Positions 6,676 through 12,288 of a stretch of DNA of 64,000 bases are shown here, piece by piece. The position numbers were made by a program, and so were the translations under genes. Numbering within the stretch: position 1 is the first letter of the stretch; each line of letters begins with the position of its first letter. The stretch is from Caldicellulosiruptor hydrothermalis 108 (GTDB lineage Bacteria > Bacillota > Thermoanaerobacteria > Caldicellulosiruptorales > Caldicellulosiruptoraceae): assembly GCF_000166355.1 (NCBI RefSeq), contig NC_014652.1:464001-528000 (forward strand), written 5' to 3'. The notes under the pieces are model-generated. The model made no database searches. It was not told where the DNA came from and saw only the letters and a list, made by a program, of their open reading frames with translations.

Positions 6676-7017
6676 ATGGCAAAGTTTGTTAATTGCACAC
6701 CACATGCTATCAACATTCAAACTGAGCAGGGGATTGTCACAATCCCACCAAGTGGAATCAGTATCAGGATAGAGTCTCAACAAACCCAAATTGGTGAGAT
6801 TAACGGTATCCCAGTAGTAAGAACAGTCTACACAGGACTTAACTTACCAGAACCTGAGCCTGATACAGTCTATATTGTATCCACTGTTGTTTTACAGGCT
6901 GCTCGTGAGATGGGGATTCAAAGAAATGACCTTGTTGCTCCTGATACTGGTCCACAGTCTGCTGTACGTGACGGGACTGGGCAGATTGTAGCTGTCCGCA
7001 GGTTCCAGGTTTTGTAA
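6676..7017 (+). CDS. conserved phage-type hypothetical protein
   Basis: A 113-residue protein beginning MAKFVNCTPHAINI, then IPPSG, GIPVVRTVYTG, YIVSTVVLQAA, APDTGP and RDGTGQIVAVRRF. This pattern belongs to a family of small proteins common on phages and integrated elements of many bacteria, with no known function. The ATG at 6676 follows AAAGGAG; an upstream frame from 6589 overlaps recT and is not favoured. Confidence 0.7.
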   Translation: MAKFVNCTPHAINIQTEQGIVTIPPSGISIRIESQQTQIGEINGIPVVRTVYTGLNLPEPEPDTVYIVSTVVLQAAREMGIQRNDLVAPDTGPQSAVRDGTGQIVAVRRFQVL

Positions 7018-7050
7018 TGCGGCGGCTACACTGCCACGCTCATCCTGGTA

Positions 7051-7084
7051 GTTGGCCAATTAAAGTTGGCAAGGGGGAGTTGCA
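7051..7084 (+). promoter_or_regulatory. GTTNGC array before the 107-residue CDS
   Basis: GTTGGC at 7051 and 7065 (14 apart), the Shine-Dalgarno AAGGGGGAG, and a near-copy GTTGCA at 7079 before the ATG at 7087. Confidence 0.6.
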
Positions 7085-7086
7085 AA

Positions 7087-7410
7087 ATGAGTGATATCAA
7101 GAACTATAGAGAATTGTATAACTTTGTAACCGAGCAAGACCCAAACGCTCTGGAAAAACTCATGATCTTTGAGAAATTCTTGTTGGTGCGATGTGGTTTT
7201 GAGTGGTTGTCAGATGATACCCAGGACCAAATTGTAGAAAAACTCCATAGTGTCTATGCAGAAATGGCAGACAAGGTAAAACTCAGCGATTTCTTAAGTG
7301 CAGTGTACGAATTAATATACGAAGACTTGAAAGGAAAACCTGAAAAGATACTTAGATTTCAAAAGAAACACATTTTGGACAAAATCGATTCTTTCTTGTG
7401 CACTGCGTGA
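7087..7410 (+). CDS. helical hypothetical protein
   Basis: A 107-residue, largely helical acidic protein (YRELYNFVTEQDPNALEKLM, and later MADKVKLSDFLSAVYEL). I do not recognise the family. It sits between the 113-residue conserved protein and the small-peptide units, with the same array-SD-ATG start. A hairpin AGACAGG/CCTGTCT follows the stop codon. Confidence 0.55.
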   Translation: MSDIKNYRELYNFVTEQDPNALEKLMIFEKFLLVRCGFEWLSDDTQDQIVEKLHSVYAEMADKVKLSDFLSAVYELIYEDLKGKPEKILRFQKKHILDKIDSFLCTA

Positions 7411-7444
7411 TGAGACAGGTTACCAGCCTGTCTCTGCCTTGGAA

Positions 7445-7481
7445 GTTTGCCAAATCAGAGTTTGCCTTAACCTGAGTTTGC
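7445..7481 (+). promoter_or_regulatory. GTTNGC array before small-peptide unit 1
   Basis: GTTTGC at 7445, 7460 and 7476, about 15 nt apart, ending 13 bases before arm A of the unit. Confidence 0.6.
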
Positions 7482-7493
7482 AACAAAACCAAT

Positions 7494-7769
7494 AACGCAG
7501 GTTGTAATCACCCCCTTTATACATGGGTGTGTTGGGGAAAGGAACAAACAAAAAAAGGGGGTGATAACAATGGGTGTAGAAATTGCAAAAGTCTTAATAA
7601 TAGCTGTTACAGTTGTTGCTGCTGGACTTGTCATAGGTCTCACAAAAGCAAACTACACCATAAGCATTAAGATTGGAACTATGCAAATAGACATAAAAAA
7701 AGAGGTAGTATCCTGATACTACCACACACACCCATTGACCTGCGTTAACATAGATTCCCCAACACACCC
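7494..7769 (+). promoter_or_regulatory. small-peptide unit 1: paired arms and Shine-Dalgarno trap
   Basis: The order is arm A AACGCAGGT (7494-7502), anti-SD ATCACCCCC (7507-7515), arm B GGGTGTGTTGGGGAA (7525-7539), SD GGGGGTGAT (7557-7565), ORF (7570-7716), A' ACCTGCGTT (7738-7746) and B' TTCCCCAACACACCC (7755-7769). The anti-SD pairs perfectly with the SD. A pairs with A' and B with B', but the A-B-A'-B' order prevents both forming as nested stems, so alternative folds are expected. Confidence 0.65.
7570..7716 (+). CDS. 48-residue single-span membrane peptide (toxin-like)
   Basis: The peptide has one hydrophobic segment (about 6-24, KVLIIAVTVVAAGLVIGL) and a polar tail ending IDIKKEVVS. It aligns without gaps with the 48-residue product at 7947, sharing (K/R)AN...I.I and I.IKK.VV. 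A short hydrophobic helix plus charged tail, an occluded Shine-Dalgarno sequence and a reverse-strand RNA over the 3' end are features of type I toxins. Toxicity is inference; a small holin-like or structural membrane peptide is the alternative. Confidence 0.6.
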   Translation: MGVEIAKVLIIAVTVVAAGLVIGLTKANYTISIKIGTMQIDIKKEVVS

Positions 7770-7782
7770 TAATACAATTATA
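7692..7782 (-). ncRNA. reverse-strand short RNA of small-peptide unit 1
   Basis: Minus-strand promoter: TTGTCT (complement of 7801-7806), an 18-base spacer, and TATAAT (complement of 7777-7782). The RNA starts near 7770, begins with arm B in sense, then arm A. It ends at the terminator GGTAGTAT/ATACTACC followed by TCTTTTTTT (7723 to 7692). The terminator stem lies on the last codons and stop of the forward ORF, giving about 25 nt of overlap with the coding sequence. Confidence 0.65.
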
Positions 7783-7818
7783 CCACAAGTGAATAATCAC
7801 AGACAATTTATTTTGGAA

Positions 7819-7854
7819 GTTTGCCAATCATCGTTGGCGGATAATTCAGTTTGC
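7819..7854 (+). promoter_or_regulatory. GTTNGC array before small-peptide unit 2
   Basis: GTTTGC at 7819, GTTGGC at 7833 and GTTTGC at 7849 (14 and 16 apart), just upstream of arm A of unit 2. Confidence 0.6.
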
Positions 7855-7866
7855 TTACTAGGAAAC

Positions 7867-8148
7867 AACGCAGGAACATCACCCCCAGACAAAAAATATG
7901 CGGGTACGTTAGGGGAAAATCTTACAAAAGAAGGGGGTGATGAAGTTTGGATAGGGTAATAATAGAACTTATCGCCAGATCATTGACCCTCATTGCAATT
8001 GCATTTGCTGCACTTTTTGTTCGAGCAAATGTTGATATAGAAATCTCTCTCAAACCATTCAAAGTCCACATAAAAAAGAAAGTAGTTAGGTAAAAACCTA
8101 ACTACTCCCTATTCAAACACCTGCGTTCATATAACCCCTAACGTACCC
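7867..8148 (+). promoter_or_regulatory. small-peptide unit 2: paired arms and Shine-Dalgarno trap
   Basis: The order is the same as in unit 1: A AACGCAGG (7867-7874), anti-SD ATCACCCCC (7878-7886), B GGGTACGTTAGGGG (7902-7915), SD GGGGGTGAT (7933-7941), ORF, A' CCTGCGTT (8120-8127) and B' CCCCTAACGTACCC (8135-8148). B differs from unit 1, and B' has changed to match it exactly, so the pairing is maintained within each unit. Confidence 0.65.
7947..8093 (+). CDS. 48-residue single-span membrane peptide (TTG start)
   Basis: Read from TTG 7947, the product is 48 residues with a hydrophobic helix (about 8-26) and the tail KVHIKKKVVR. It aligns without gaps with the peptide at 7570. The start is inferred from that alignment and from the SD GGGGGTGAT. 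An ATG at 7940 in another frame gives only a four-codon ORF (ATGAAGTTTGGATAG), which could be a small upstream ORF that limits translation. The stop codon is inside the stem of the reverse-strand terminator. Confidence 0.55.
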   Translation: MDRVIIELIARSLTLIAIAFAALFVRANVDIEISLKPFKVHIKKKVVR

Positions 8149-8164
8149 ACCTAATATCATTATA
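8068..8164 (-). ncRNA. reverse-strand short RNA of small-peptide unit 2
   Basis: The minus-strand TATAAT (complement of 8159-8164, preceded by TGTGG) starts an RNA near 8152. It carries arms B and A in sense and ends at AGTAGTTAGGT/ACCTAACTACT (8081-8106), followed by TTCTTTTTT. It overlaps the last codons of the forward ORF. Confidence 0.65.
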
Positions 8165-8190
8165 CCACAAGAAGGAGGAGAAACAACCCT

Positions 8191-8370
8191 ATGCTGATGC
8201 AAATTCTCAAAGTTGTTGCTACAGTTCTCGACTGGGCTTTATGGTTGAGTATCCTCGGTTTTGTGCTACTGGTGGGATACTGCTTAGCTTTTAAGAAAAA
8301 TGTACAGTGGAAATTTAGAAATTTTGAGTTTGTTATCAACACTAAAGACCAGCAGGCAGACCACCAGTAG
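8191..8370 (+). CDS. 59-residue membrane peptide related to the 48-residue pair
   Basis: ATG 8191 follows GAAGGAGGAG. The product has one membrane span (about 8-33, with WALWLSILGFVLLVGYC) and a polar tail KKNVQWKFRNFEFVI. The tail has the same N-V/alternating hydrophobic pattern as the 48-residue peptides, so it may be a diverged paralogue. Unlike them it has a strong open ribosome-binding site and no paired arms. It begins just past the reverse promoter of unit 2, and the two promoter regions are back to back. Confidence 0.5.
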   Translation: MLMQILKVVATVLDWALWLSILGFVLLVGYCLAFKKNVQWKFRNFEFVINTKDQQADHQ

Positions 8371-8392
8371 TTTTTCCCCTTTCTTTTTGGCA

Positions 8393-8412
8393 GTTCGCCA
8401 AAAATAGTTTGC
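8393..8412 (+). promoter_or_regulatory. GTTNGC array before the PD-(D/E)XK nuclease gene
   Basis: GTTCGC at 8393 and GTTTGC at 8407 (14 apart), then the Shine-Dalgarno AAGGGGG and ATG 8428. The first is in the palindrome TTTTGGCAgttcgCCAAAA. Confidence 0.65.
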
Positions 8413-8427
8413 AAGGGGGAATCCGGT

Positions 8428-9396
8428 ATGGTTGAAACGTGGGTGGGAAGTTATTCAAAGTTGGCATTATTCGAAAAGTGCCCGAGAGCATATTACTACA
8501 AATATGTTCAGGGGCTTGAATACTCTACACCTGCTCTGGAACTTGGTAAAAAAGTCCACGAGGGAATAGCAAAGTTTATAACTACTGGGGTGTGCAGTGT
8601 TGAGATTGCAGAATTCATTACACCGCGTGTCAGACAAAAACAAGGTATCGGTACTGAGTGTGTAGAAAAATCTATCAGGTTCCAGGTTGATGATGTCACA
8701 GTAGAAGCAGTAATAGACTTGATTACACCAGATGAGATAATTGACTGGAAAACAAACTGGGTGAAAAATGCTGATCCACGACAATTAATTTTATACCACT
8801 ATGGTGCTAAAAGAGTAGGACTTGCAGGAGTGGGCAATAAAGTTTACTTTCATTATCTACGATACAACGAAGATGAAGAAGTTGATATCAGCACAAATGC
8901 AACTGCAATCACGCTGGATTGGGTTAAGGCAACATATGCAGCAATTTCTGAAACACAGTTTGAATACGATCTGACTGAAGATATTGGTATTTTCAACAAA
9001 ACTGATAATCCTAAAAACTGTCTAACATGTCCTTATAGAACAGTATGCAAAAATGTTAATACTACTGAAGATGCTATCAAACTTGCAAGAGAAATTGAAG
9101 AGTTAGAAGCACTGCTTGAACTTAAAAAAGAAATGTTAAGAGATTATATTGAGGAATATGGAGAAATACAAACGGAAGCAAATTTGTGGAAACTCACAGT
9201 AGTAAATAACTGGGACTTTGATACGAGAAAAGTTTATGACTATATCCAAAGCCTTGGCAAAGACCCGCTTCAATTTTTGAACTGTACATTGACAAACCTT
9301 AAAAAACTTAAAATACCAGAGCAGGAACTGGAAAGACTGGGCACCAAGAAAATTACTTACAGACTTGCAAAGTCAAAAATCAAAGAGGCAAGATAG
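8428..9396 (+). CDS. PD-(D/E)XK nuclease, Cas4/RecB-like, probable Fe-S protein
   Basis: A 322-residue nuclease. SKLALFEKCPRAYYYKY (10-26) is the typical RecB/Cas4-family opening. His44 is followed by the active-site motif VIDLI (Asp97) and IIDWKTN (Asp106-x-Lys108). CLTCPYRTVC at about 193-202, with Cys18, makes a four-cysteine set like the iron-sulfur cluster of Cas4 and AddB. The last 90 residues are helical. It would resect DNA ends to give single strands for the RecT-like annealing protein. The stop codon is in the loop of GAGGCAAG/CTTGCCTC. Confidence 0.85.
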   Translation: MVETWVGSYSKLALFEKCPRAYYYKYVQGLEYSTPALELGKKVHEGIAKFITTGVCSVEIAEFITPRVRQKQGIGTECVEKSIRFQVDDVTVEAVIDLITPDEIIDWKTNWVKNADPRQLILYHYGAKRVGLAGVGNKVYFHYLRYNEDEEVDISTNATAITLDWVKATYAAISETQFEYDLTEDIGIFNKTDNPKNCLTCPYRTVCKNVNTTEDAIKLAREIEELEALLELKKEMLRDYIEEYGEIQTEANLWKLTVVNNWDFDTRKVYDYIQSLGKDPLQFLNCTLTNLKKLKIPEQELERLGTKKITYRLAKSKIKEAR

Positions 9397-9419
9397 ACCT
9401 TGCCTCGCTCCCCTTGGTA

Positions 9420-9456
9420 GTTTGCTAAATACAGTTAGCAAGGGGAGTGAGTTTGC
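9420..9456 (+). promoter_or_regulatory. GTTNGC array before the 109-residue CDS
   Basis: GTTTGC at 9420, GTTAGC at 9434 and GTTTGC at 9451, the last ending directly at ATG 9457. The Shine-Dalgarno AAGGGGAG lies between the second and third. Confidence 0.7.
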
Positions 9457-9786
9457 ATGGATTATGTCAAGGTTTTTGAGAAGGGGTCTTTCAACGAAGT
9501 TCACATCACGAAACTTAACCTTGATGAGTTGCGGATACTCAGAACTGATTTGACTATCATCCTGAGTAAGATTAATTTCTATCTTAACTACGGCGTTTAT
9601 CCAGAATACCCAACAAAAAAGTACACAATCAGGGTACTCAGAAACGATGTGTTTGTCCCACGAAAAAATGCAGACCAGCAGATAGTCAAAGAACAACTCA
9701 CAGAGCTAATAAAATATATCGACTGGCGTATCCAGGACATGGAATTGGACTTGCAGGAACAGGAGAAGGAAAGAAAAACGGCATAA
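9457..9786 (+). CDS. hypothetical helical protein
   Basis: A 109-residue protein (begins MDYVKVFEKGSFNEVHITK) with helical segments around residues 24-45 and a Glu/Gln-rich C-terminal helix (DWRIQDMELDLQEQEKERK). The family is not recognised. The start is well defined by the array. The stop codon lies within the stem GGCATAAGGC/GCCTTGTGCC. Confidence 0.6.
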   Translation: MDYVKVFEKGSFNEVHITKLNLDELRILRTDLTIILSKINFYLNYGVYPEYPTKKYTIRVLRNDVFVPRKNADQQIVKEQLTELIKYIDWRIQDMELDLQEQEKERKTA

Positions 9787-9817
9787 GGCTTTTGCCTTGT
9801 GCCGCCTTCCTTTGGAA

Positions 9818-9837
9818 GTTAGCAAAGGAGGGTTTGC
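9818..9837 (+). promoter_or_regulatory. GTTNGC array before the 73-residue CDS
   Basis: GTTAGC at 9818 and GTTTGC at 9832, 14 apart. Here the Shine-Dalgarno AAAGGAGGG lies between them and ATG 9843 follows. It is the compact form of the arrangement. Confidence 0.6.
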
Positions 9838-9842
9838 AAGAT

Positions 9843-10064
9843 ATGATTAAGTTTGCTTTGGTACGTTTGAATCCAACAGGGGCAACCAATTTGTATATAC
9901 TGAGCAATCCTACCACTATAGATTCAGATGAAATCAAAAACAGATTGAGAAAGGTGCCTGTAAAGCTTTTGTTAAACTACATTATTGACGCAGAGAAGGG
10001 TCAATTAATTACACGCTTTGTATTTGCAGTACCTGAATCACTTGTCAGGAGATTTGCAGCGTAG
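9843..10064 (+). CDS. small hypothetical protein
   Basis: A 73-residue protein (MIKFALVRLNPTGATNLYI). No domain is recognised. An upstream frame from 9792 runs through the array and is not favoured. The stop codon begins a hairpin, AGGAAGGG/CCCTTCCT. Confidence 0.55.
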   Translation: MIKFALVRLNPTGATNLYILSNPTTIDSDEIKNRLRKVPVKLLLNYIIDAEKGQLITRFVFAVPESLVRRFAA

Positions 10065-10096
10065 GAAGGGTTTGCCCCTGCCCTTCCTGCCTGGAA

Positions 10097-10133
10097 GTTT
10101 GCAAATTAAAGTTGGCAAGGGGTGAAAGTTTGT
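10097..10133 (+). promoter_or_regulatory. GTTNGC array before ardC
   Basis: GTTTGC at 10097, GTTGGC at 10111 and the near-copy GTTTGT at 10128, just before ATG 10135. The Shine-Dalgarno AAGGGGTG lies between the last two. Confidence 0.65.
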
Positions 10134-10134
10134 T

Positions 10135-11094
10135 ATGAGTGATAAGAGTGATAAGATTTTCTTTGGAAGTAAGGTTTCTCAAATCGTCACAGACAGAATA
10201 ATAAAGAAACTCGAACAGGGTGTTATCCCCTGGCGTCAAAGCTGGACATCCTCCGGTTTGCCAGTAAATTGGGAGACAAAAAGACCATACAGCGGTGTCA
10301 ACTTGTTATTGTTGGATCCGGGAGCTGAATATTTGACATTCAACCAGATTAAGAAACTGGGAGCCCGACTCAAAAAAGGTGCCAAAGCTCTGCCAGTGGT
10401 TTTCTGGAAAGTTGATACTATTGAAATAGAAAAGCCAGGGGATAAAACACAGAATGAACAAGAAGAAATTGAAGTTGTAGAAGAAACTGAGAAAACCATC
10501 AAAACAGTCTACCTGCTTCGTTACTATCTTGTGTATGACGTCAGAGATGTAGAAGGTTTGCCAAAACGTAAAGGACAACAAGAAAAAATACAACCCGATT
10601 ACACTCACAGGACACAAAAGGCTCTAACCATCGTGAAGGAATGGAGTAAGATATGTACCATAAAACACGGCAGCAACTATACACCAAGTTATTGCCCGTT
10701 AACAGACACAATCTATATGCCAACCTTCGATAAATTTGTAGGGGCACACAAAATAGAGGAATACTTCAGCACTATCTTTCACGAAATAACACATTCTACA
10801 GGACATAGAAATAGACTTAACAGAATTAAACACTCAAAGTACGGAGACTGGCACTACTCATTGGAAGAATTAACCGCTGAAATCGGCAGCGCAATGCTCC
10901 TAAATATCTGTGGACTGGATGTCCCAGAAGTCCTTGACAACAATGCAGCATATATCAGCTACTGGCTTGAACAATTAAGAAATGACAAGACATTAGTAGT
11001 TAGAGCAGCAGGTAGGGCAGAAAAAGCAATTGAGTACATCTTGGAAAAAGTTGATGAAAAACAGGACAAACAGCTGCAGCAGGCAAGTGCTTAA
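10135..11094 (+). CDS. ardC: ArdC-type antirestriction protein (ssDNA-binding plus metallopeptidase)
   Basis: A 319-residue protein. The N-terminal ssDNA-binding domain (about 12-135) has ITDRIIKKLEQGVIPW-like sequence (VTDRIIKKLEQGVIPWRQSW) and RPYSGVNLLLL. A variable acidic insert lies at about 100-122. The zincin-like domain has the zinc motif HEITH (216-220) followed by STGHRNRLNR, and SLEELTAEIGSAML. ArdC proteins protect incoming conjugative DNA from restriction. This fits an integrative or conjugative element that enters as single strands. A true terminator (GGCAGGG/CCCTGCC then TATTTTTTTT, 11101-11130) follows. Confidence 0.88.
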   Translation: MSDKSDKIFFGSKVSQIVTDRIIKKLEQGVIPWRQSWTSSGLPVNWETKRPYSGVNLLLLDPGAEYLTFNQIKKLGARLKKGAKALPVVFWKVDTIEIEKPGDKTQNEQEEIEVVEETEKTIKTVYLLRYYLVYDVRDVEGLPKRKGQQEKIQPDYTHRTQKALTIVKEWSKICTIKHGSNYTPSYCPLTDTIYMPTFDKFVGAHKIEEYFSTIFHEITHSTGHRNRLNRIKHSKYGDWHYSLEELTAEIGSAMLLNICGLDVPEVLDNNAAYISYWLEQLRNDKTLVVRAAGRAEKAIEYILEKVDEKQDKQLQQASA

Positions 11095-11100
11095 GCTCAA

Positions 11101-11130
11101 GGCAGGGATAAAACCCTGCCTATTTTTTTT
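11101..11130 (+). terminator. intrinsic terminator after ardC
   Basis: GGCAGGG pairs with CCCTGCC, followed by TATTTTTTTT. It closes the array-bearing gene block that starts near 2.5 kb. Confidence 0.85.
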
Positions 11131-11196
11131 GGGTAGGTTTTCAAAAAGTGTGGTATAACAGAATAATAGGAACACAATATTCAGGGGGTATTCAGA

Positions 11197-11427
11197 ATGA
11201 AAAAGGTCATTGATTTTGCAGAAGCAAAGAAGAAATTGTTGCAAAAGAAAAAGGATGAAGAATTAAAAAAGTTCAATCAGGATGTTAACTTCTTCGTTGA
11301 ATGGATAGAGGCAAATATGTCTGAGGAAGAGAAAAGAAGAAGACAGGAACTTGAAGAAGAAATTGAAAGGGCACTGCAGGAACTTATGTCGAAATCAACA
11401 CAGAAACCAACACAGAAAGGAGTGTAA
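11197..11427 (+). CDS. small charged coiled-coil protein
   Basis: A 76-residue, highly charged helix-rich protein (EAKKKLLQKKKDEELKKF, then EEEKRRRQELEEEIERALQ). It has its own promoter-like TGGTATAAC at 11151-11159 and the Shine-Dalgarno CAGGGGG. It ends two bases before the next ATG, so both are one operon. No GTTNGC array precedes it. Function unknown. Confidence 0.65.
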   Translation: MKKVIDFAEAKKKLLQKKKDEELKKFNQDVNFFVEWIEANMSEEEKRRRQELEEEIERALQELMSKSTQKPTQKGV

Positions 11428-11429
11428 CC

Positions 11430-11918
11430 ATGCAATTCTATAATGCTGAAAAAATGATAGAAGACTTTATTTACGCATGGGGTTGCTGCACTGTAGAACA
11501 CATCCGAGAACTTGTCCACCCTGCACCAGAAAATAAGATCCGGAGACTTATAAAAGGGCTACTGATTGAAGAACAGGATGGAGTGTTAAGACCTATTTTT
11601 TCGCAACTGTCGTATCTTGAAACACAAAGAACATTAAAATTTCTTGACTTTCTGGTCAAATACCTGCAGGACAAGGTAACAGACTACAAACCAGCCCAGT
11701 ATCCATATGTAGCAATTGTAAGAACAACAAAGGGCAAAAATGCTTTTGTATGCTATGTAATGGCAGGAGAAGAAACTATAATTAGAGACGTTATCAATAC
11801 TGCACCACCTGAAAATATTATCTTCATTCTCGAAAAACCAGAAACAAAAGAAATATTGCAGAGCGTAAATTGTAAACTCAAAACATTTTTGAATGCACAA
11901 AGCGGTGAGAAGGTGTAA
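11430..11918 (+). CDS. probable winged-helix protein (DUF5697-like)
   Basis: A 162-residue protein. The first 60 residues (AWGCCTVEHIRELV, then IRRLIKGLLIEEQDGVLRP) look like a winged helix that reads a DNA target. The second half is a mixed alpha/beta domain (YVAIVRTTKGKNAFVCYVMA). This resembles the DUF5697 family of mobile elements; the assignment is from pattern only. It follows the coiled-coil gene by two bases, with its Shine-Dalgarno AAAGGAG inside that gene. Confidence 0.6.
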   Translation: MQFYNAEKMIEDFIYAWGCCTVEHIRELVHPAPENKIRRLIKGLLIEEQDGVLRPIFSQLSYLETQRTLKFLDFLVKYLQDKVTDYKPAQYPYVAIVRTTKGKNAFVCYVMAGEETIIRDVINTAPPENIIFILEKPETKEILQSVNCKLKTFLNAQSGEKV

Positions 11919-12013
11919 AAAGGTCTTTTCAACTTTCTTCTCTTTTGATAAAATAAGAACAAAGGGAAAGCTGAAGTCTGAATGCGTCTACCAAAATGTA
12001 AAAATAAAAAACC

Positions 12014-12043
12014 TTGTTTTTAACTCAGCAAATGTGGTATAAT
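12014..12043 (+). promoter_or_regulatory. sigma-A promoter of attenuator unit 5
   Basis: TTGTTT (12014-12019), an 18-base spacer, and TATAAT (12038-12043) preceded by TGTGG. Confidence 0.75.
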
Positions 12044-12049
12044 AAAACC

Positions 12050-12170
12050 AGAAGGCAAGTTCTGCAGGGTAAAAGCATCTACAAAAAAGTAAAAATAAGA
12101 TTGGAAGTTTGCCAACAGGAAAGTTAGCCCCGAGAGAGTACCATATACTCATCGGGGCTTTTGTATTTTT
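12050..12170 (+). ncRNA. leader RNA with GTTNGC pair and terminator (unit 5)
   Basis: The leader contains the repeated motif GCATCTACAAAAAAGTAAAA (12075), then GTTTGC (12107) and GTTAGC (12123). A terminator AGCCCCGA/TCGGGGCT (12126 on) follows, ending in TTTTGTATTTTT. The second GTTNGC overlaps the 5' terminator arm. Another copy of the TCTAC motif lies upstream at 11984. The unit is the leader of the primase gene. The whole of 11919-12288 is taken up by these signals. Confidence 0.6.
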
Positions 12171-12224
12171 CGGACCAAGTTTGCTAGTCCAGCCAGAAGG
12201 GTCTCTTCCTCCCCCGTTCTGGCA

Positions 12225-12259
12225 GTTTGCCAACAAAAGTTAGCGACAAAAAAGTTTGA
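12225..12259 (+). promoter_or_regulatory. GTTNGC array before the primase gene
   Basis: GTTTGC at 12225 and GTTAGC at 12239 (14 apart), near-copy GTTTGA at 12254; a single GTTTGC also occurs at 12179. The ATG is at 12289 after GGGGGAGGAAGG. Confidence 0.6.
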
Positions 12260-12288
12260 AAATTAAACACATGGGGGAGGAAGGGACT

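Noticed and set aside
7735-7959. Forward 74-residue ORF across the junction of the two small-peptide units
   Set aside because: It runs through arms, reverse promoter and GTTNGC array without a ribosome-binding site.
8160-8414. Minus-strand 84-residue ORF
   Set aside because: Antisense to the 59-residue peptide, which has a strong Shine-Dalgarno sequence. The frame also contains the complement of the array.
2443-12259. Reading the GTTNGC pairs as sigma-54 (-24/-12) or sigma-A promoters
   Set aside because: The GG-to-GC spacing is not the fixed ten bases of sigma-54. A 14-nt centre distance leaves only eight bases between hexamers. Good sigma-A promoters exist separately upstream of several units.
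2443-12259. CRISPR array
   Set aside because: The repeats are six bases long, occur two or three at a time in front of genes, and have no unique spacers of regular 30-40 nt length. No cas genes are present apart from a stand-alone Cas4/RecB-like nuclease.
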